From: Candidatus Flexifilum affinis
GTDB taxonomy: Bacteria; Chloroflexota; Anaerolineae; Aggregatilineales; Phototrophicaceae
Length of the DNA: 34,686 bases
Reading direction: 5' to 3'
NCBI GenBank assembly: GCA_016713325.1
Contig: JADJPJ010000058.1
Location: 1-34,686, forward strand
Part shown: in pieces, positions 15,930 through 23,958 of the stretch
Layout of the letters: the number at the start of each line of letters is the position of its first letter
Position numbering within the stretch: the first letter of the stretch is position 1
Translations under genes and position numbers: made by a program
The notes under the pieces: generated by a model
What the model was told of the DNA's origin: nothing
Database searches by the model: none
The model's input: only the letters and a program-made list of their open reading frames with translations

Positions 15930-16838
15930 ATGAACGTGCGACCTTCTTCCAAGATCAGACGACGGCTTGAGCCCTACTTATTCCTGTTACCGGCGCTGCT
16001 CATCATGATTGTATTTGTCTACCAACCGGTTGTCCAGAATCTGCTGAACAGCTTCTACAGCTGGAGCGCCTTCTCGACCGAGTGGAGATTCACCGGGCTG
16101 GACAACTTCGTGCGCGTCTTTCAGGATGAGATTGTTTTCAGGAGTCTTTTGAACAACTTCTGGTACGCTGTGATTTCGGTCGCCTGTCAGGTGTGTTTCG
16201 CACTGGTTCTGGCAGCACTCATCGAATCGCAGATCATCTCCCGTATCGCCGGGGCATTCTTCCGCACGATGCTCTTTCTTCCCTCCGTCCTGGCGATCAC
16301 GATCATCGGCGTGATGTGGCAGATGATGTACAACCCTTCCATCGGATTGATCAATCAGCTCCTCACACAGCTTGGGCTGGGGTCGCTGAAGCACACCTGG
16401 TTGGGCGAAGAAGGGACGGCGATCTTCTCGATCATCGGTGTGTCGCAGTGGCAGTGGACAGGCTACATCATGATTCTGTTCATTGTCGCCATCCAGGCTG
16501 TGCCGAAGGATCTGTACGAGTCTGCCCGCATCGACGGAGCCAACAACGTCCAGCAGTTCATCCACATCACGGTTCCCGGCGTCCGGCAGACGTTCCTGGT
16601 CATGATCATCATTACGGTGATCGGCGCCATCAAAGTCTTCGACATTGTGTGGGTCATGACCGCCGGCGGCCCGAACAACGCGAGTCAGACGATTGGCAGC
16701 TACCTGTACCGCGTCGGGTTCCGCAACGACGAAATGGGTTATGCGTCCGCTCTGGCAAGCGTGATGTTCGTCATCACGTTCATTCTGTCGCTTGTTCAGA
16801 TCAAATTGGGGGGTGGAACCCAGAAGGAGCTTGACTAG
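15930..16838 (+). CDS. frlN: ABC sugar transporter permease (MalF type)
   Basis: 302 residues with about six transmembrane helices, starting LEPYLFLLPALLIMIVFVYQ after a basic N-terminus. The EAA loop that docks the ATPase is clear: YESARIDGANNVQQFIHITV then PGVR (residues about 192-215). The C-terminal half contains VWVMTAGGPNNASQTIGSYL, typical of MalF-family CUT1 permeases. AAAGAAAAG precedes ATG 15930. The second permease begins immediately after its stop codon, so the two are translationally coupled and form the membrane channel. No ATPase gene follows, consistent with use of a shared MsmX-type ATPase. Confidence 0.88.
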   Translation: MNVRPSSKIRRRLEPYLFLLPALLIMIVFVYQPVVQNLLNSFYSWSAFSTEWRFTGLDNFVRVFQDEIVFRSLLNNFWYAVISVACQVCFALVLAALIESQIISRIAGAFFRTMLFLPSVLAITIIGVMWQMMYNPSIGLINQLLTQLGLGSLKHTWLGEEGTAIFSIIGVSQWQWTGYIMILFIVAIQAVPKDLYESARIDGANNVQQFIHITVPGVRQTFLVMIIITVIGAIKVFDIVWVMTAGGPNNASQTIGSYLYRVGFRNDEMGYASALASVMFVITFILSLVQIKLGGGTQKELD

Positions 16839-17696
16839 ATGAAGTCAGTCACTCGACCATCCCAACCAGTCGGTTACAGCGAGTTGTTCAGCAGGGCGCT
16901 GGTCTACTTCGTGTTCGTCGTCCTGGCAGTCATCGCGATCTATCCAATGATCTGGACAGTATCCAACTCGCTCAAGACCGACGTCGATCTCTTTGAAAAC
17001 ACCTGGGAATTTCCTCAGTCGCCTCGCTGGGCCAACTATGAGCGCGCCTGGGAATTCGGTATCGCCCGTTACATGGTGAACAGCGTTCTGGTGACGGCAT
17101 CGTCCGTGTTCGGCACGATTGTTATCAGCACCATGGCCGCCTACGCTCTGGCACGCTTTCGCTTTCCTGGTCAGAACGTGCTTTTCTTCTTCATTCTCGG
17201 CGGGTTGATGCTCGCCCCACAGGTCACTCTGATTCCACTGTTCCGTACCCTGGTCAATCTCGGTATCTACAACACGTATTTTGCATTGATCCTGCCCAAT
17301 ATCGCTTTTGGCATCCCCTTTACCACCTTCCTTCTGCGTGCCTATATCATGGGGTTGCCCAGGGAAATTGAGGAGGCGGCTTACATTGATGGGGCTGGGT
17401 CTTTTGGTGTATTCCGTCATGTGATCGTCCCTCTCAGTCGTCCGATGATTGCCTCCGCCATCGTGCTGGAATCCATGCGGGTGTGGAACGAATTCATGTT
17501 CGCTCTGACGTTCATTGAATCCAACGACCTCAAGACCATGCCGGTTGGCATCATGTCGTTCACCAGCGCGCTGCGCACTGAATTTACAGTTGTCATGGCA
17601 GGATTGGTCATTACCGCTCTGCCCATGATCCTGGTGTTTCTCATTGCGCAGCGGCAGTTCATTCGTGGTCTCTCTGCTGGTGGGATAAAAGGCTGA
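16839..17696 (+). CDS. frlM: ABC sugar transporter permease (MalG type)
   Basis: 285 residues, MalG-family permease with six helices (ALVYFVFVVLAVIAIYPMIW first). The EAA loop is EIEEAAYIDGAGSFGVFRHV then IVPLSRP (residues about 177-203). Further marks are FAALTF-like VWNEFMFALTF and the C-terminal RQFIRGLSAGGIKG, which fits the canonical GAVKG ending. The ATG abuts the frlN stop (TAGATG) with zero spacing. It closes the frl block; downstream comes a short coding-like remnant and then a copy of the repeat that also precedes frlR. Confidence 0.88.
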   Translation: MKSVTRPSQPVGYSELFSRALVYFVFVVLAVIAIYPMIWTVSNSLKTDVDLFENTWEFPQSPRWANYERAWEFGIARYMVNSVLVTASSVFGTIVISTMAAYALARFRFPGQNVLFFFILGGLMLAPQVTLIPLFRTLVNLGIYNTYFALILPNIAFGIPFTTFLLRAYIMGLPREIEEAAYIDGAGSFGVFRHVIVPLSRPMIASAIVLESMRVWNEFMFALTFIESNDLKTMPVGIMSFTSALRTEFTVVMAGLVITALPMILVFLIAQRQFIRGLSAGGIKG

Positions 17697-17794
17697 AAGC
17701 GCCGCCGGAGACCATTGAGAAGGTGGTCGCCAAACTCACCGCGCTCGCCGCGAAAGAGAGAGCCGAGGCCGATGCACTTTGGTTGGAAGCATAG
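17697..17794 (+). pseudogene. Possible gene remnant after frlM
   Basis: The +1 frame through the frlM stop reads LKAPPETIEKVVAKLTALAA then KERAEADALWLEA and stops at TAG 17794. The peptide has a helical, protein-like composition but no start codon with an SD. It looks like the C-terminal end of a lost gene. No family is recognised. Confidence 0.3.
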
Positions 17795-17812
17795 AGGATT
17801 TATTCCCCTCCT

Positions 17813-17920
17813 GTCGCCCACGTCGCGTCTCCCGCTCGCCGAACCCCCTTCCAGGGGGTTTTCGCGTTATTTAGCGGTGGCGCCGACGTTGCGCACTCTT
17901 GTGTCAACGTCGGCGGCGCC
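17813..17920 (+). repeat. Interspersed repeat, copy 2 flanking the frl operon
   Basis: Same element and orientation as 11465-11570. The AACCCCC-TTCCA-GGGGGTT hairpin has terminator form (GGGGGTTTTCGCGTT) and may end the frl transcript. The second hairpin is GGCGCCGACGTTG...CAACGTCGGCGGCGCC. Confidence 0.75.
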
Positions 17921-17924
17921 AGTG

Positions 17925-17962
17925 CTCCCCTCTCCGGTCGGAGAGGGGCCGGGGGTGAGGTT
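17925..17962. repeat. CCCTCTCC...GGAGAGGGGCCGGGGGTGAGG repeat
   Basis: CCCCTCTCC-GGTC-GGAGAGGGG hairpin followed by CCGGGGGTGAGG. The same motif recurs near 26394-26420 and, in variant form, near 19845-19940 and 27646-27756. Confidence 0.7.
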
Positions 17963-17988
17963 GCTTTTCGCCAGCGGAGTTCACCCCG

Positions 17989-18822
17989 CTACCCCTTCAC
18001 CGCGCCGGCGGCCATCCCCTGCACGACGAAGCGCTGCGCCAGGAAGTACAGCACCATCACCGGAAGCGCCGCCGCCACCGCACCAGCCATGATCAGCCCC
18101 CAGCGGAACACGTCGCCGGTGATCAGGTAGCTCAGCGCCACCGGCACCGTCTGCAAATTCGGCGAGGTGATCAGGATCAGCCCGAACAGCAGCTCGTTCC
18201 AGGCCGCCGTGAAGGTGAACACGGCGCAGGCCACCAGCCCCGGCGCGCTCAGCGGCAGCAGAATCCGATAGAACGCCTGCCAGCGCGTCGCCCCGTCGAC
18301 CATCGCCTGCTCTTCCAGATCGATCGGGATCGAGCGGAAGTAGCCCATCAGCAGCCAGGTGCTGAGCGGCGCGGCAAACGTCAGATAGACGAACACCAGC
18401 CCGTGCAGCGTATTCCCGAGCTGTAATCGTGCGATGATCACCGACAGCGGGATGAACAGCAGCGCGCTCGGCGTCAGATAGGCCATCAGGATGAAGCGCC
18501 CGATCCAGTCGCGGTAGAGATACTGAAGCCGCACCAGGCTGTAGGCCGCCATGCTGGCGAACGTCACCGACACCACCGTCGACGCCCCGGCTACCAGCAG
18601 GCTGTTGCCGATGCTGCGCAGAAAGCCGCGCGCCTCGAACAGATCGCGGTAGTTGTCCAGCGTCAGGTTGATCGGCAGCAGCGACGGCGTGCGATAGATG
18701 TCGCGCGGCGCCTTCAGCGACACCGTAACCATGAAGTAGATCGGGAACAGGATCATCAGCGCCAGCAGGACCAGCAGCGCGTAGGTGATAATTTTTTGCG
18801 GCAGCGTCTGTCTGTCGAGCAT
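17989..18822 (-). CDS. ABC sugar transporter permease (MalG type), second importer
   Basis: 277 residues, MalG-family. The first helix is IITYALLVLLALMILFPIYF; MVTVSLKAPRDIY follows. The EAA loop is LEEQAMVDGATRWQAFYRIL then LPLSAPG, and the C-terminus RFVVQGMAAGAVKG is the family's usual end. ATG 18822 lies three bases after the stop of the partner permease. This is the last gene of a minus-strand operon: dehydratase-like, binding protein, permease, permease. The converging frl operon ends only about 290 bases away. No ATPase is present. The substrate is unproven; the uronate link rests on the first gene of the operon. Confidence 0.88.
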   Translation of the reverse strand: MLDRQTLPQKIITYALLVLLALMILFPIYFMVTVSLKAPRDIYRTPSLLPINLTLDNYRDLFEARGFLRSIGNSLLVAGASTVVSVTFASMAAYSLVRLQYLYRDWIGRFILMAYLTPSALLFIPLSVIIARLQLGNTLHGLVFVYLTFAAPLSTWLLMGYFRSIPIDLEEQAMVDGATRWQAFYRILLPLSAPGLVACAVFTFTAAWNELLFGLILITSPNLQTVPVALSYLITGDVFRWGLIMAGAVAAALPVMVLYFLAQRFVVQGMAAGAVKG

Positions 18823-18825
18823 GGC

Positions 18826-19740
18826 TCACTCCTTCTGCAGGCGCACGGCGATGATCACCGCCAGCACGGCAAAGACCGGCAGCAGCGCCACCGAGGCCGC
18901 CGCCGCCTCGCCGATGCGCAGGCTTTGCAGGCCGTAGTAGGCCAGCAGCGGGAAGGTCATGGTCGCGTTGGACGGACCTCCGCCCGTCAGCAGCCACACC
19001 GCCTCGAAGCTGTTGGTCGTCCAGATCGTCGAAGTCAGGATGACGACCAGGATCACATGGCGGATGCCCGGCACCGTCACATTGCGGAACCGCCCCCAGC
19101 CATTCGCCCCGTCCAGCGCCGCCGACTCGTACAGCTCGCGGGGGATGGTCTGCATGGCCGCCAGGAAGGAGATCACCCAGAAGGGGAAGCCGCGCCAGAA
19201 GCTGGCGACGATCACGCTCGGCAGCGCCAGCTCCTTGGTGCTGAGAAAATCGACGTGCGAGGGGACCAGCCCCAGGCCGATCAGAATATAGTTGAACGCT
19301 CCCCCCTGCGGCGCATAGAGCAGCTTCCAGGTGATGAAGGCCACGAACGCCGGCATCGCCCAGGGCAGCAGGATCAGCGCCCGCCAGAACTGCCGGCCCC
19401 GGATCTGCTGGCTGAGCAGCACGGCGATCCCCAGGCCGAAGATCAGCTTCAGCATCTGCACGGCCACCACCAGCACGATCGTGTTGCTGACCGCCGCCGG
19501 GAAGCTTGGCTGGCTGACCATGCGCGCGTAGTTCTCCAGGCCCACCCACTCTCCGCCGCCGCCGACCACCCGGTCGGTGAAGCTGATGCTGACGGCGAAG
19601 AAGAACGGGTACACGATCAGGATCAGCAGGCAGATGACCAGCGGCGCCACCAGCAGATAGCCCATCACCCGACCCGATTGGCGAAAGTTGAGCAGCGACG
19701 CGCGGGTGCGCTCAGGCAGTTGGAGCGCTTCCTGTGTCAT
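18826..19740 (-). CDS. ABC sugar transporter permease (MalF type), second importer
   Basis: 304 residues, MalF-family. A cytoplasmic N-terminus is followed by GYLLVAPLVICLLILIVYPF, then FTDRVVGGGGEWVGLENYAR and five more helices. The EAA loop reads ELYESAALDGANGWGRFRNV then TVPGIR, and SFEAVWLLTGGGPSNAT is the family mark after it. ATG 19740 (MTQEALQL) is preferred because AAAGGAT lies five bases before it; ATG 19746 is an in-frame alternative that would overlap the SD. It is separated from the binding-protein gene by 255 bases containing a long hairpin. Confidence 0.88.
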   Translation of the reverse strand: MTQEALQLPERTRASLLNFRQSGRVMGYLLVAPLVICLLILIVYPFFFAVSISFTDRVVGGGGEWVGLENYARMVSQPSFPAAVSNTIVLVVAVQMLKLIFGLGIAVLLSQQIRGRQFWRALILLPWAMPAFVAFITWKLLYAPQGGAFNYILIGLGLVPSHVDFLSTKELALPSVIVASFWRGFPFWVISFLAAMQTIPRELYESAALDGANGWGRFRNVTVPGIRHVILVVILTSTIWTTNSFEAVWLLTGGGPSNATMTFPLLAYYGLQSLRIGEAAAASVALLPVFAVLAVIIAVRLQKE

Positions 19741-19850
19741 AACCATCCTTTTGCAATAAACGACCTTTAGGAAAAATGAGCGGGGACAAGGCCGGCCGTC
19801 TCGTAGCTAGAGCCTATTACTGACTTTTGCCCCACGTCCCCTGGCCCCTT

Positions 19851-19907
19851 CTCCCACGCAAGCGGGGAGAAGGGAAGAGCCTGTCCCTCGCCCCGCTTGC
19901 GTGGGAG
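19851..19907. repeat. 17-bp perfect inverted repeat between binding-protein and permease genes
   Basis: CTCCCACGCAAGCGGGG (19851-19867) and CCCCGCTTGCGTGGGAG (19891-19907) are exact inverted arms around 23 bases. The repeat belongs to the CTTGCGTGGGAGAGGG family (compare 27646-27756). A further CTTGC-GAA-GCAAG hairpin follows at 19916. It stands where the frl operon also has a hairpin and could limit permease expression relative to binding protein. Confidence 0.75.
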
Positions 19908-19995
19908 AGGGACGGCTTGCGAAGCAAGCAGGGTGAGGGGTATTCGCGCCATTGAAGTTCATAACACACTGCATACCCCGTCCCACCACAACCGC

Positions 19996-21282
19996 TTATT
20001 CGTACTTGTCGTAGATCGCCTGGCAGGCGGCCTGCGTCTCGGCGATGGCCTCGTCAATCGACAGCCCGTCGACGACCACGCGCACCACCATCTTCGGCGT
20101 CAGGAAGTTGGTCTGGTACTCCGCGAAGGCCGGGTTGTTGATATCCGGGAAGCCCTGCGGCGTACCGTTCAGACCCAGGTCGAGCAGACCGGCGTGTACC
20201 GGGCTTTCCGTGAAGATCGAGAAGCCCACCTGGCTCTCCAGCACCGGCGCGTAGATGGCGTTGTTGAAATACTCTGCCATGAAGTCGTCGTCGGCCAGAT
20301 ACACGAACAGATCGGCCGCCAGTTCGGCCTTGTCGCTGTTGGCCGAGATCACGCGGAACTGACCCTGGAACGGTGACAGGCGCATGGCCGGGCCGGCGGG
20401 GAGCGCCGAGTATCGGGTGCCTTCGCCCAGCTCGGGGTCATTGTCGCGCATGTACAGATAGACGCTGCCGGGGTTGGCGATGAACAGCGCCTGGCCGGTC
20501 TGGTAAGCGGTGTTGTCGCCCGCGCCATCCCACGTCGTCGCGCCGGGCGGGAACAGCCCCTCGGCATAGGCGCCGGTCACCCATTCCATGAAGGCGCGGG
20601 TCTCCGGGCTGTCGATCATGCAGGTCTTGCCTTCATCGTCCGCGATGCGGCCGCCGTACGACTGGAGGATGGTCGTCATCAGGTTGCCGTCGCCGACGTT
20701 AGACAGGGCGAACGCCATGCCATAATTGTCCGGCGGGGTCTGCGCCTTAGCCATCTCCGACAGTTCCGCCCAGGTCTCCGGCGCATCCGGGTAGCCGGCC
20801 GGCTCCAGCACGTCATTGCGACGGAACAGCACGTTGCCGTTGACCGCGAAGGGCACGCCGTAGATCTCCCCGTCCAGACCCGGAACGGTCGTGACCAGGC
20901 CATCCACCGAGTCCGTCCAGCCGCCGTGCGCCTCGCCGATGGCCGCGTAGGTCTCCGCCACCGGCACGATCTGCTCTTGCAGCGCCAGCAGCAGCATCAG
21001 GTCCAGGCCGACGTCGAAGGCATCCGGCATGTTGCCCGCCTCGATGGCCGCCGAGACGCGCTGCACCGTCTCGTTCTGGTTGATCATCACCACTTCCACC
21101 GGCACGCCGCGCTCCGCCCCCCAGGCGGTGATGCGGTCGACCAGCATCTGGTTGGCGGTCTCCGAGAAGATCAGCCCACCCCAGTAGACAAACGTGTCGC
21201 TCTGCGCGGCGGCCGGAGCGACCACCAGGGCGACGAGCACCAGCGCCACCAGCAATAATCCAAAACCCTTACGTTTCAGCAT
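19996..21282 (-). CDS. ABC transporter extracellular solute-binding protein, second importer
   Basis: 428 residues, family 1 solute-binding protein. ATG 21282 (MLKRKGFGLLLVALVLVALV) has AGGA eight bases upstream and encodes a Sec signal ending VVAPAAAQSD; there is no lipobox. Family marks are AAIEAGNMPDAFDVG, VPGLDGEIYGVPFAVNGNVL, FRVISANSDKAELAADLFVY and ETQAACQAIYDKYE at the end. The frame remains open upstream into the dehydratase-like gene, so an automatic call may give one 793-residue protein. That fusion is false (see the next gene). The substrate is probably a sugar or sugar acid. Confidence 0.87.
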   Translation of the reverse strand: MLKRKGFGLLLVALVLVALVVAPAAAQSDTFVYWGGLIFSETANQMLVDRITAWGAERGVPVEVVMINQNETVQRVSAAIEAGNMPDAFDVGLDLMLLLALQEQIVPVAETYAAIGEAHGGWTDSVDGLVTTVPGLDGEIYGVPFAVNGNVLFRRNDVLEPAGYPDAPETWAELSEMAKAQTPPDNYGMAFALSNVGDGNLMTTILQSYGGRIADDEGKTCMIDSPETRAFMEWVTGAYAEGLFPPGATTWDGAGDNTAYQTGQALFIANPGSVYLYMRDNDPELGEGTRYSALPAGPAMRLSPFQGQFRVISANSDKAELAADLFVYLADDDFMAEYFNNAIYAPVLESQVGFSIFTESPVHAGLLDLGLNGTPQGFPDINNPAFAEYQTNFLTPKMVVRVVVDGLSIDEAIAETQAACQAIYDKYE

Positions 21283-21367
21283 GGAGACTATCCTTTCCTT
21301 GAAGAACCAGTAGTTGTTTAGAAAACCTGAGCGCCGAGTCCGCACGGTGACGGCCGGCACCCGGCAC

Positions 21368-22365
21368 TCAGCAAAGTTTGCGGGCCGCCTCCACCAATCC
21401 GAGGATGTAGCCGGTCTGGTGGGCATGGCCCCGGTGGCTCCAGTCAGGTCGTCGATCATGTGCGGCACATGGTCGTCGATGATGAAGCCGTTGAAGCCCG
21501 ACCGCTTCAGCGCGCAGATGGCATCGACCACGTCGACATTGCCCTCGCCCAGGAAGCTCTCCTGGAACTTCGGCACGCACCCCTGCACGTCGCGGAAATG
21601 CACGTAAATAATCTTGCCGCGCGACGCGAAGTACTCGATCTGCTCGATCACATCCAGGCCCATCTCGCTGAAGCAGCCCATGCAGAAGTCCAGGCCGTGG
21701 TTCGGGCTGGGGGCGATCTCCTCAACGGCCCGACGGAAGCCCGCCGGCTCGTTGAACAGCCGCGCGATCCCGCCCAGTGTCGGCACCGGCGGATCGTCGG
21801 GATGCACAGCCAGGGTCACGCCGGCCTCTTCCGCCACCGGCAGCACCGCCCTGATGAAGTAGGTGTAGTTGGCCCACATCTCCTCGTGGTCGATCTCGCG
21901 CCCTTCCAGCACTTCGAGCTGGCGCAGCCCCACCGCCAGCGGCCCGGCATCGACTTTGGCCATGTCGAAGGCCGTCACCCGCACCCCGCCACGCCCGATC
22001 TCCGACGGCGTCCGCCACACCCAGTTGGGCATCCAGCCGTAGCCGAGGACGGGAATGCCCGCCTCGCCCATGTTGCGGATCGTGCGCTGGTAGTTCTCGA
22101 TCAGTTCATCGCGCCCCGGCAGGCCGAGCATGATCTTGTCCAGCCATTTCAGCGGCACGTTCTCCAGCGCCTCCAGCTTCAGGCCATAGCGCTCGCAGCG
22201 CTCGACCGCGCGCCGCAGGTCGGCCGTCTGCCAGTAGCCGAGTTCATCCGGGAAGAGCGGGGTGTTCATCTGCACGCCGCTGACCCCGATTTGCTTGGCG
22301 AAGGTCAGGCGCTCGTGCGTGAGTTCTTGGAATTGTCCGAGGGCGACGCGCATGGTTCCGGTCAT
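21368..22365 (-). CDS. Mannonate dehydratase (UxuA)-like TIM-barrel protein, one frameshift
   Basis: About 330 residues from ATG 22365 (MTGTMRVALGQFQELTHERL). Features shared with UxuA are VTLAVHPDDPPVPTLGGIAR, PNHGLDFCMGCFSEMG, IIYVHFRDVQG, FQESFLGEGNVDVVDAICAL and GFIIDDHVPHMIDD. UxuA removes water from D-mannonate to give 2-keto-3-deoxygluconate in glucuronate breakdown. After MIDD the frame changes by one base (about 21445-21460); the other frame continues WSHRGHAHQTGYILGLVEAA and stops at 21368, the expected family ending. In the unshifted frame the gene runs falsely into the binding-protein gene. The start is uncertain (TTG 22377 and ATG 22353 also in frame). The position at the head of the importer operon suggests uronate-derived substrates. 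An isomerase of the same fold is possible. Confidence 0.75.
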
Positions 22366-22400
22366 GATTATTCGCAAAAGTCCTTTTAGGCAGGCAAATA

Positions 22401-22418
22401 TTGACCCAACCCGGTCAA
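22401..22418. promoter_or_regulatory. Candidate operator of the second importer operon
   Basis: TTGACC-CAACCC-GGTCAA: exact 6-base arms with a 6-base spacer, lying in the leader between the promoter at 22464-22492 and ATG 22365. The repressor is unknown. Confidence 0.45.
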
Positions 22419-22463
22419 GAGGGGAGCGAAGCGGCGGCGTTGGTCGCGGTGGGATTGAAATCG

Positions 22464-22492
22464 ATTATATGCAGTTGGGCAGAAGACGACAA
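22464..22492 (-). promoter_or_regulatory. Promoter of the second importer operon
   Basis: On the minus strand: TTGTCG (22492-22487), a 17-base spacer, and a perfect TATAAT (22469-22464). The predicted start near 22457 leaves a leader of about 90 bases. Confidence 0.6.
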
Positions 22493-22577
22493 CAAGAGAT
22501 CAGCGCCCCCATCGTGCCGGCTTGCTGCACTGCCTGATGGAGGGTCTCGCAGGTCGTCCCTTGCACCCTGCGTGATT

Positions 22578-22990
22578 CGTAGGGACGCCCATCTGTCGAC
22601 GCCGCCCACCCGCCCCGCGCGTCCACACCTGTTTTCCCTGTTCGTAGGGACGCCATTCTTGGGGTCCGCCATTCACCCCCATCCACCGATTTCTCTACCT
22701 TTGTAGGGACGCGCAACGGCGCGTCCGCCCCCACCCGCCCGGCGCGTCCACACCTGTTTTTCCCTGTTCGTAGGGACGCCATTCTTGGCGTCCGCCATTC
22801 ACCTCATCCACCCATTTCTCCAGCTTCGTAGGGGCGCGCAACGGCGCGTCCGCCCACCCGCCCGGCGCGTCCACACCTGTTTTCCGCGTTCGTAGGGACG
22901 CCATTCTTGGCGTCCGCCATTCACCTCATCCACCCATTTCTCCAGCTTCGTAGGGGCGCGCAACGGCGCGTCCGCCCCCACCCGCCCGGC
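22578..22990. repeat. Tandem array of about 122-126 bp units with two hairpins each
   Basis: TTCGTAGGGA starts at 22641, 22767 and 22889 mark three successive units; a partial, diverged unit begins near 22578. Each unit holds hairpin 1 (GGACGCC-ATTCTT-GGCGTCC), a spacer CGCCATTCACCTCATCCACC, hairpin 2 (GGGGCGCGC-AACG-GCGCGTCC) and a linker CCGCCCGGCGCGTCCACACC. The last two units are almost identical. Overlapping open frames here only reflect the repetition and carry no recognisable protein. Confidence 0.9.
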
Positions 22991-23058
22991 CGATCCCTCC
23001 GTTCCTGAGTACAATCAACGTAAGGGGCCGGCGCTTCATGACACCGGAGAACACTGAC

Positions 23059-23922
23059 ATGAGCAACATCCTGGATCGCGAAAACTGGGTGGAGATCCCC
23101 GAAGGCGAGTTCATCACCGGGCTGTCGGAGGAGCAGTGGCGAACGCTCTGGCTCAAAACCCGCGACATCTCGGGCTATGTGGACAAATCTGCCGACATTC
23201 GGGAGAAGATGGATGCGGCGCTGGCTAAAATCCTCAATGGCGAGGTCCCTGAAGTTGAGGATCTGCTGCTCTTCAAAGGAACCATGCCCGTGCCCTATAG
23301 CAAGGTCAGACAGCGCACCGTCTATCTGCCCCGGTTCTGTATCGCCCGCTTTCAGATTACCTCCAGGCAATACTGGCAGTTTGAACGCGGCACGCCGGCG
23401 GTCGATCTGCCGACCTTTCTGACCGAGTCCGAGATCTATGAGGGCAAAGTGCAATCCACGCGCGGTATCGCACAAGTGCGCCATGAACCGGCTGTCGAGC
23501 TGTGCCGGCAGCTCGGTGCGCGGCTGCCCACAGCCCTGGAGTGGGAGAAAGCGGGTCGCGGCACGGACGGACGACTGTATCCCTGGGGGGATGAGTGGGA
23601 CGAGACGCGGGGCTTCTTCTACTACGGGCAGAAGTATCCGCCGCGCCCCGATGGTGGCGACAAGCGGACCATTGACGCCTATCCATCGGGCGTCAGTCCA
23701 TACGGCGTCTGGGGCATGTGCGGGGGGCTGCCCGACCTCATTCAGATCGAGCCTCGCGACCGAACCTATGACCTCAATGGAAAGACCTTTTCAATTAGAT
23801 TAATGGGAACACATCCACGAGAACGTGAAGCGGCTCTTGGTTTCGTCGATCATATCCTGACCCTTGGCGGTTATTCAGAGTGGGGGGTCGCCCTCCGCCC
23901 TGTTTTTGACGAGTTCCCCTAA
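23059..23922 (+). CDS. SUMF1/FGE-sulfatase-fold protein, catalytically degenerate
   Basis: 287 residues from ATG 23059 (MSNILDRENWVEIPEGEFIT), with GGAG nine bases upstream; ATG 23038 is also in frame. The fold is recognisable by the opening WVEIPEGEFITG, CIARFQITSRQYWQFE (residues about 95-110), ARLPTALEWEKAGRGTDGRL then YPWGDEWDE, and GGYSEWGVALRP at the end. The usual GNVWEW segment is replaced by GMCGGLPDL, and no Cys remains in the last 60 residues, so the copper-binding Cys pair of formylglycine-generating enzyme is missing. It is probably a binding or accessory member of the fold, not a sulfatase activator. It is first of four plus-strand accessory genes; no sulfatase is nearby. Confidence 0.8.
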   Translation: MSNILDRENWVEIPEGEFITGLSEEQWRTLWLKTRDISGYVDKSADIREKMDAALAKILNGEVPEVEDLLLFKGTMPVPYSKVRQRTVYLPRFCIARFQITSRQYWQFERGTPAVDLPTFLTESEIYEGKVQSTRGIAQVRHEPAVELCRQLGARLPTALEWEKAGRGTDGRLYPWGDEWDETRGFFYYGQKYPPRPDGGDKRTIDAYPSGVSPYGVWGMCGGLPDLIQIEPRDRTYDLNGKTFSIRLMGTHPREREAALGFVDHILTLGGYSEWGVALRPVFDEFP

Positions 23923-23958
23923 CGGGTATTGGTGGGTGCATTCGGATTTGGGGGCGGT

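Noticed and set aside
22578..22990. CRISPR array
   Set aside because: Units are about 122-126 bp with conserved linkers between two hairpins; there are no short identical repeats separated by unique spacers, and no cas genes.
22415..23014. Several open frames encoding WRPYE / RRCAPLR-like repeats
   Set aside because: They are read through the tandem hairpin array and have no start signals or family resemblance; they reflect repetition of the DNA.
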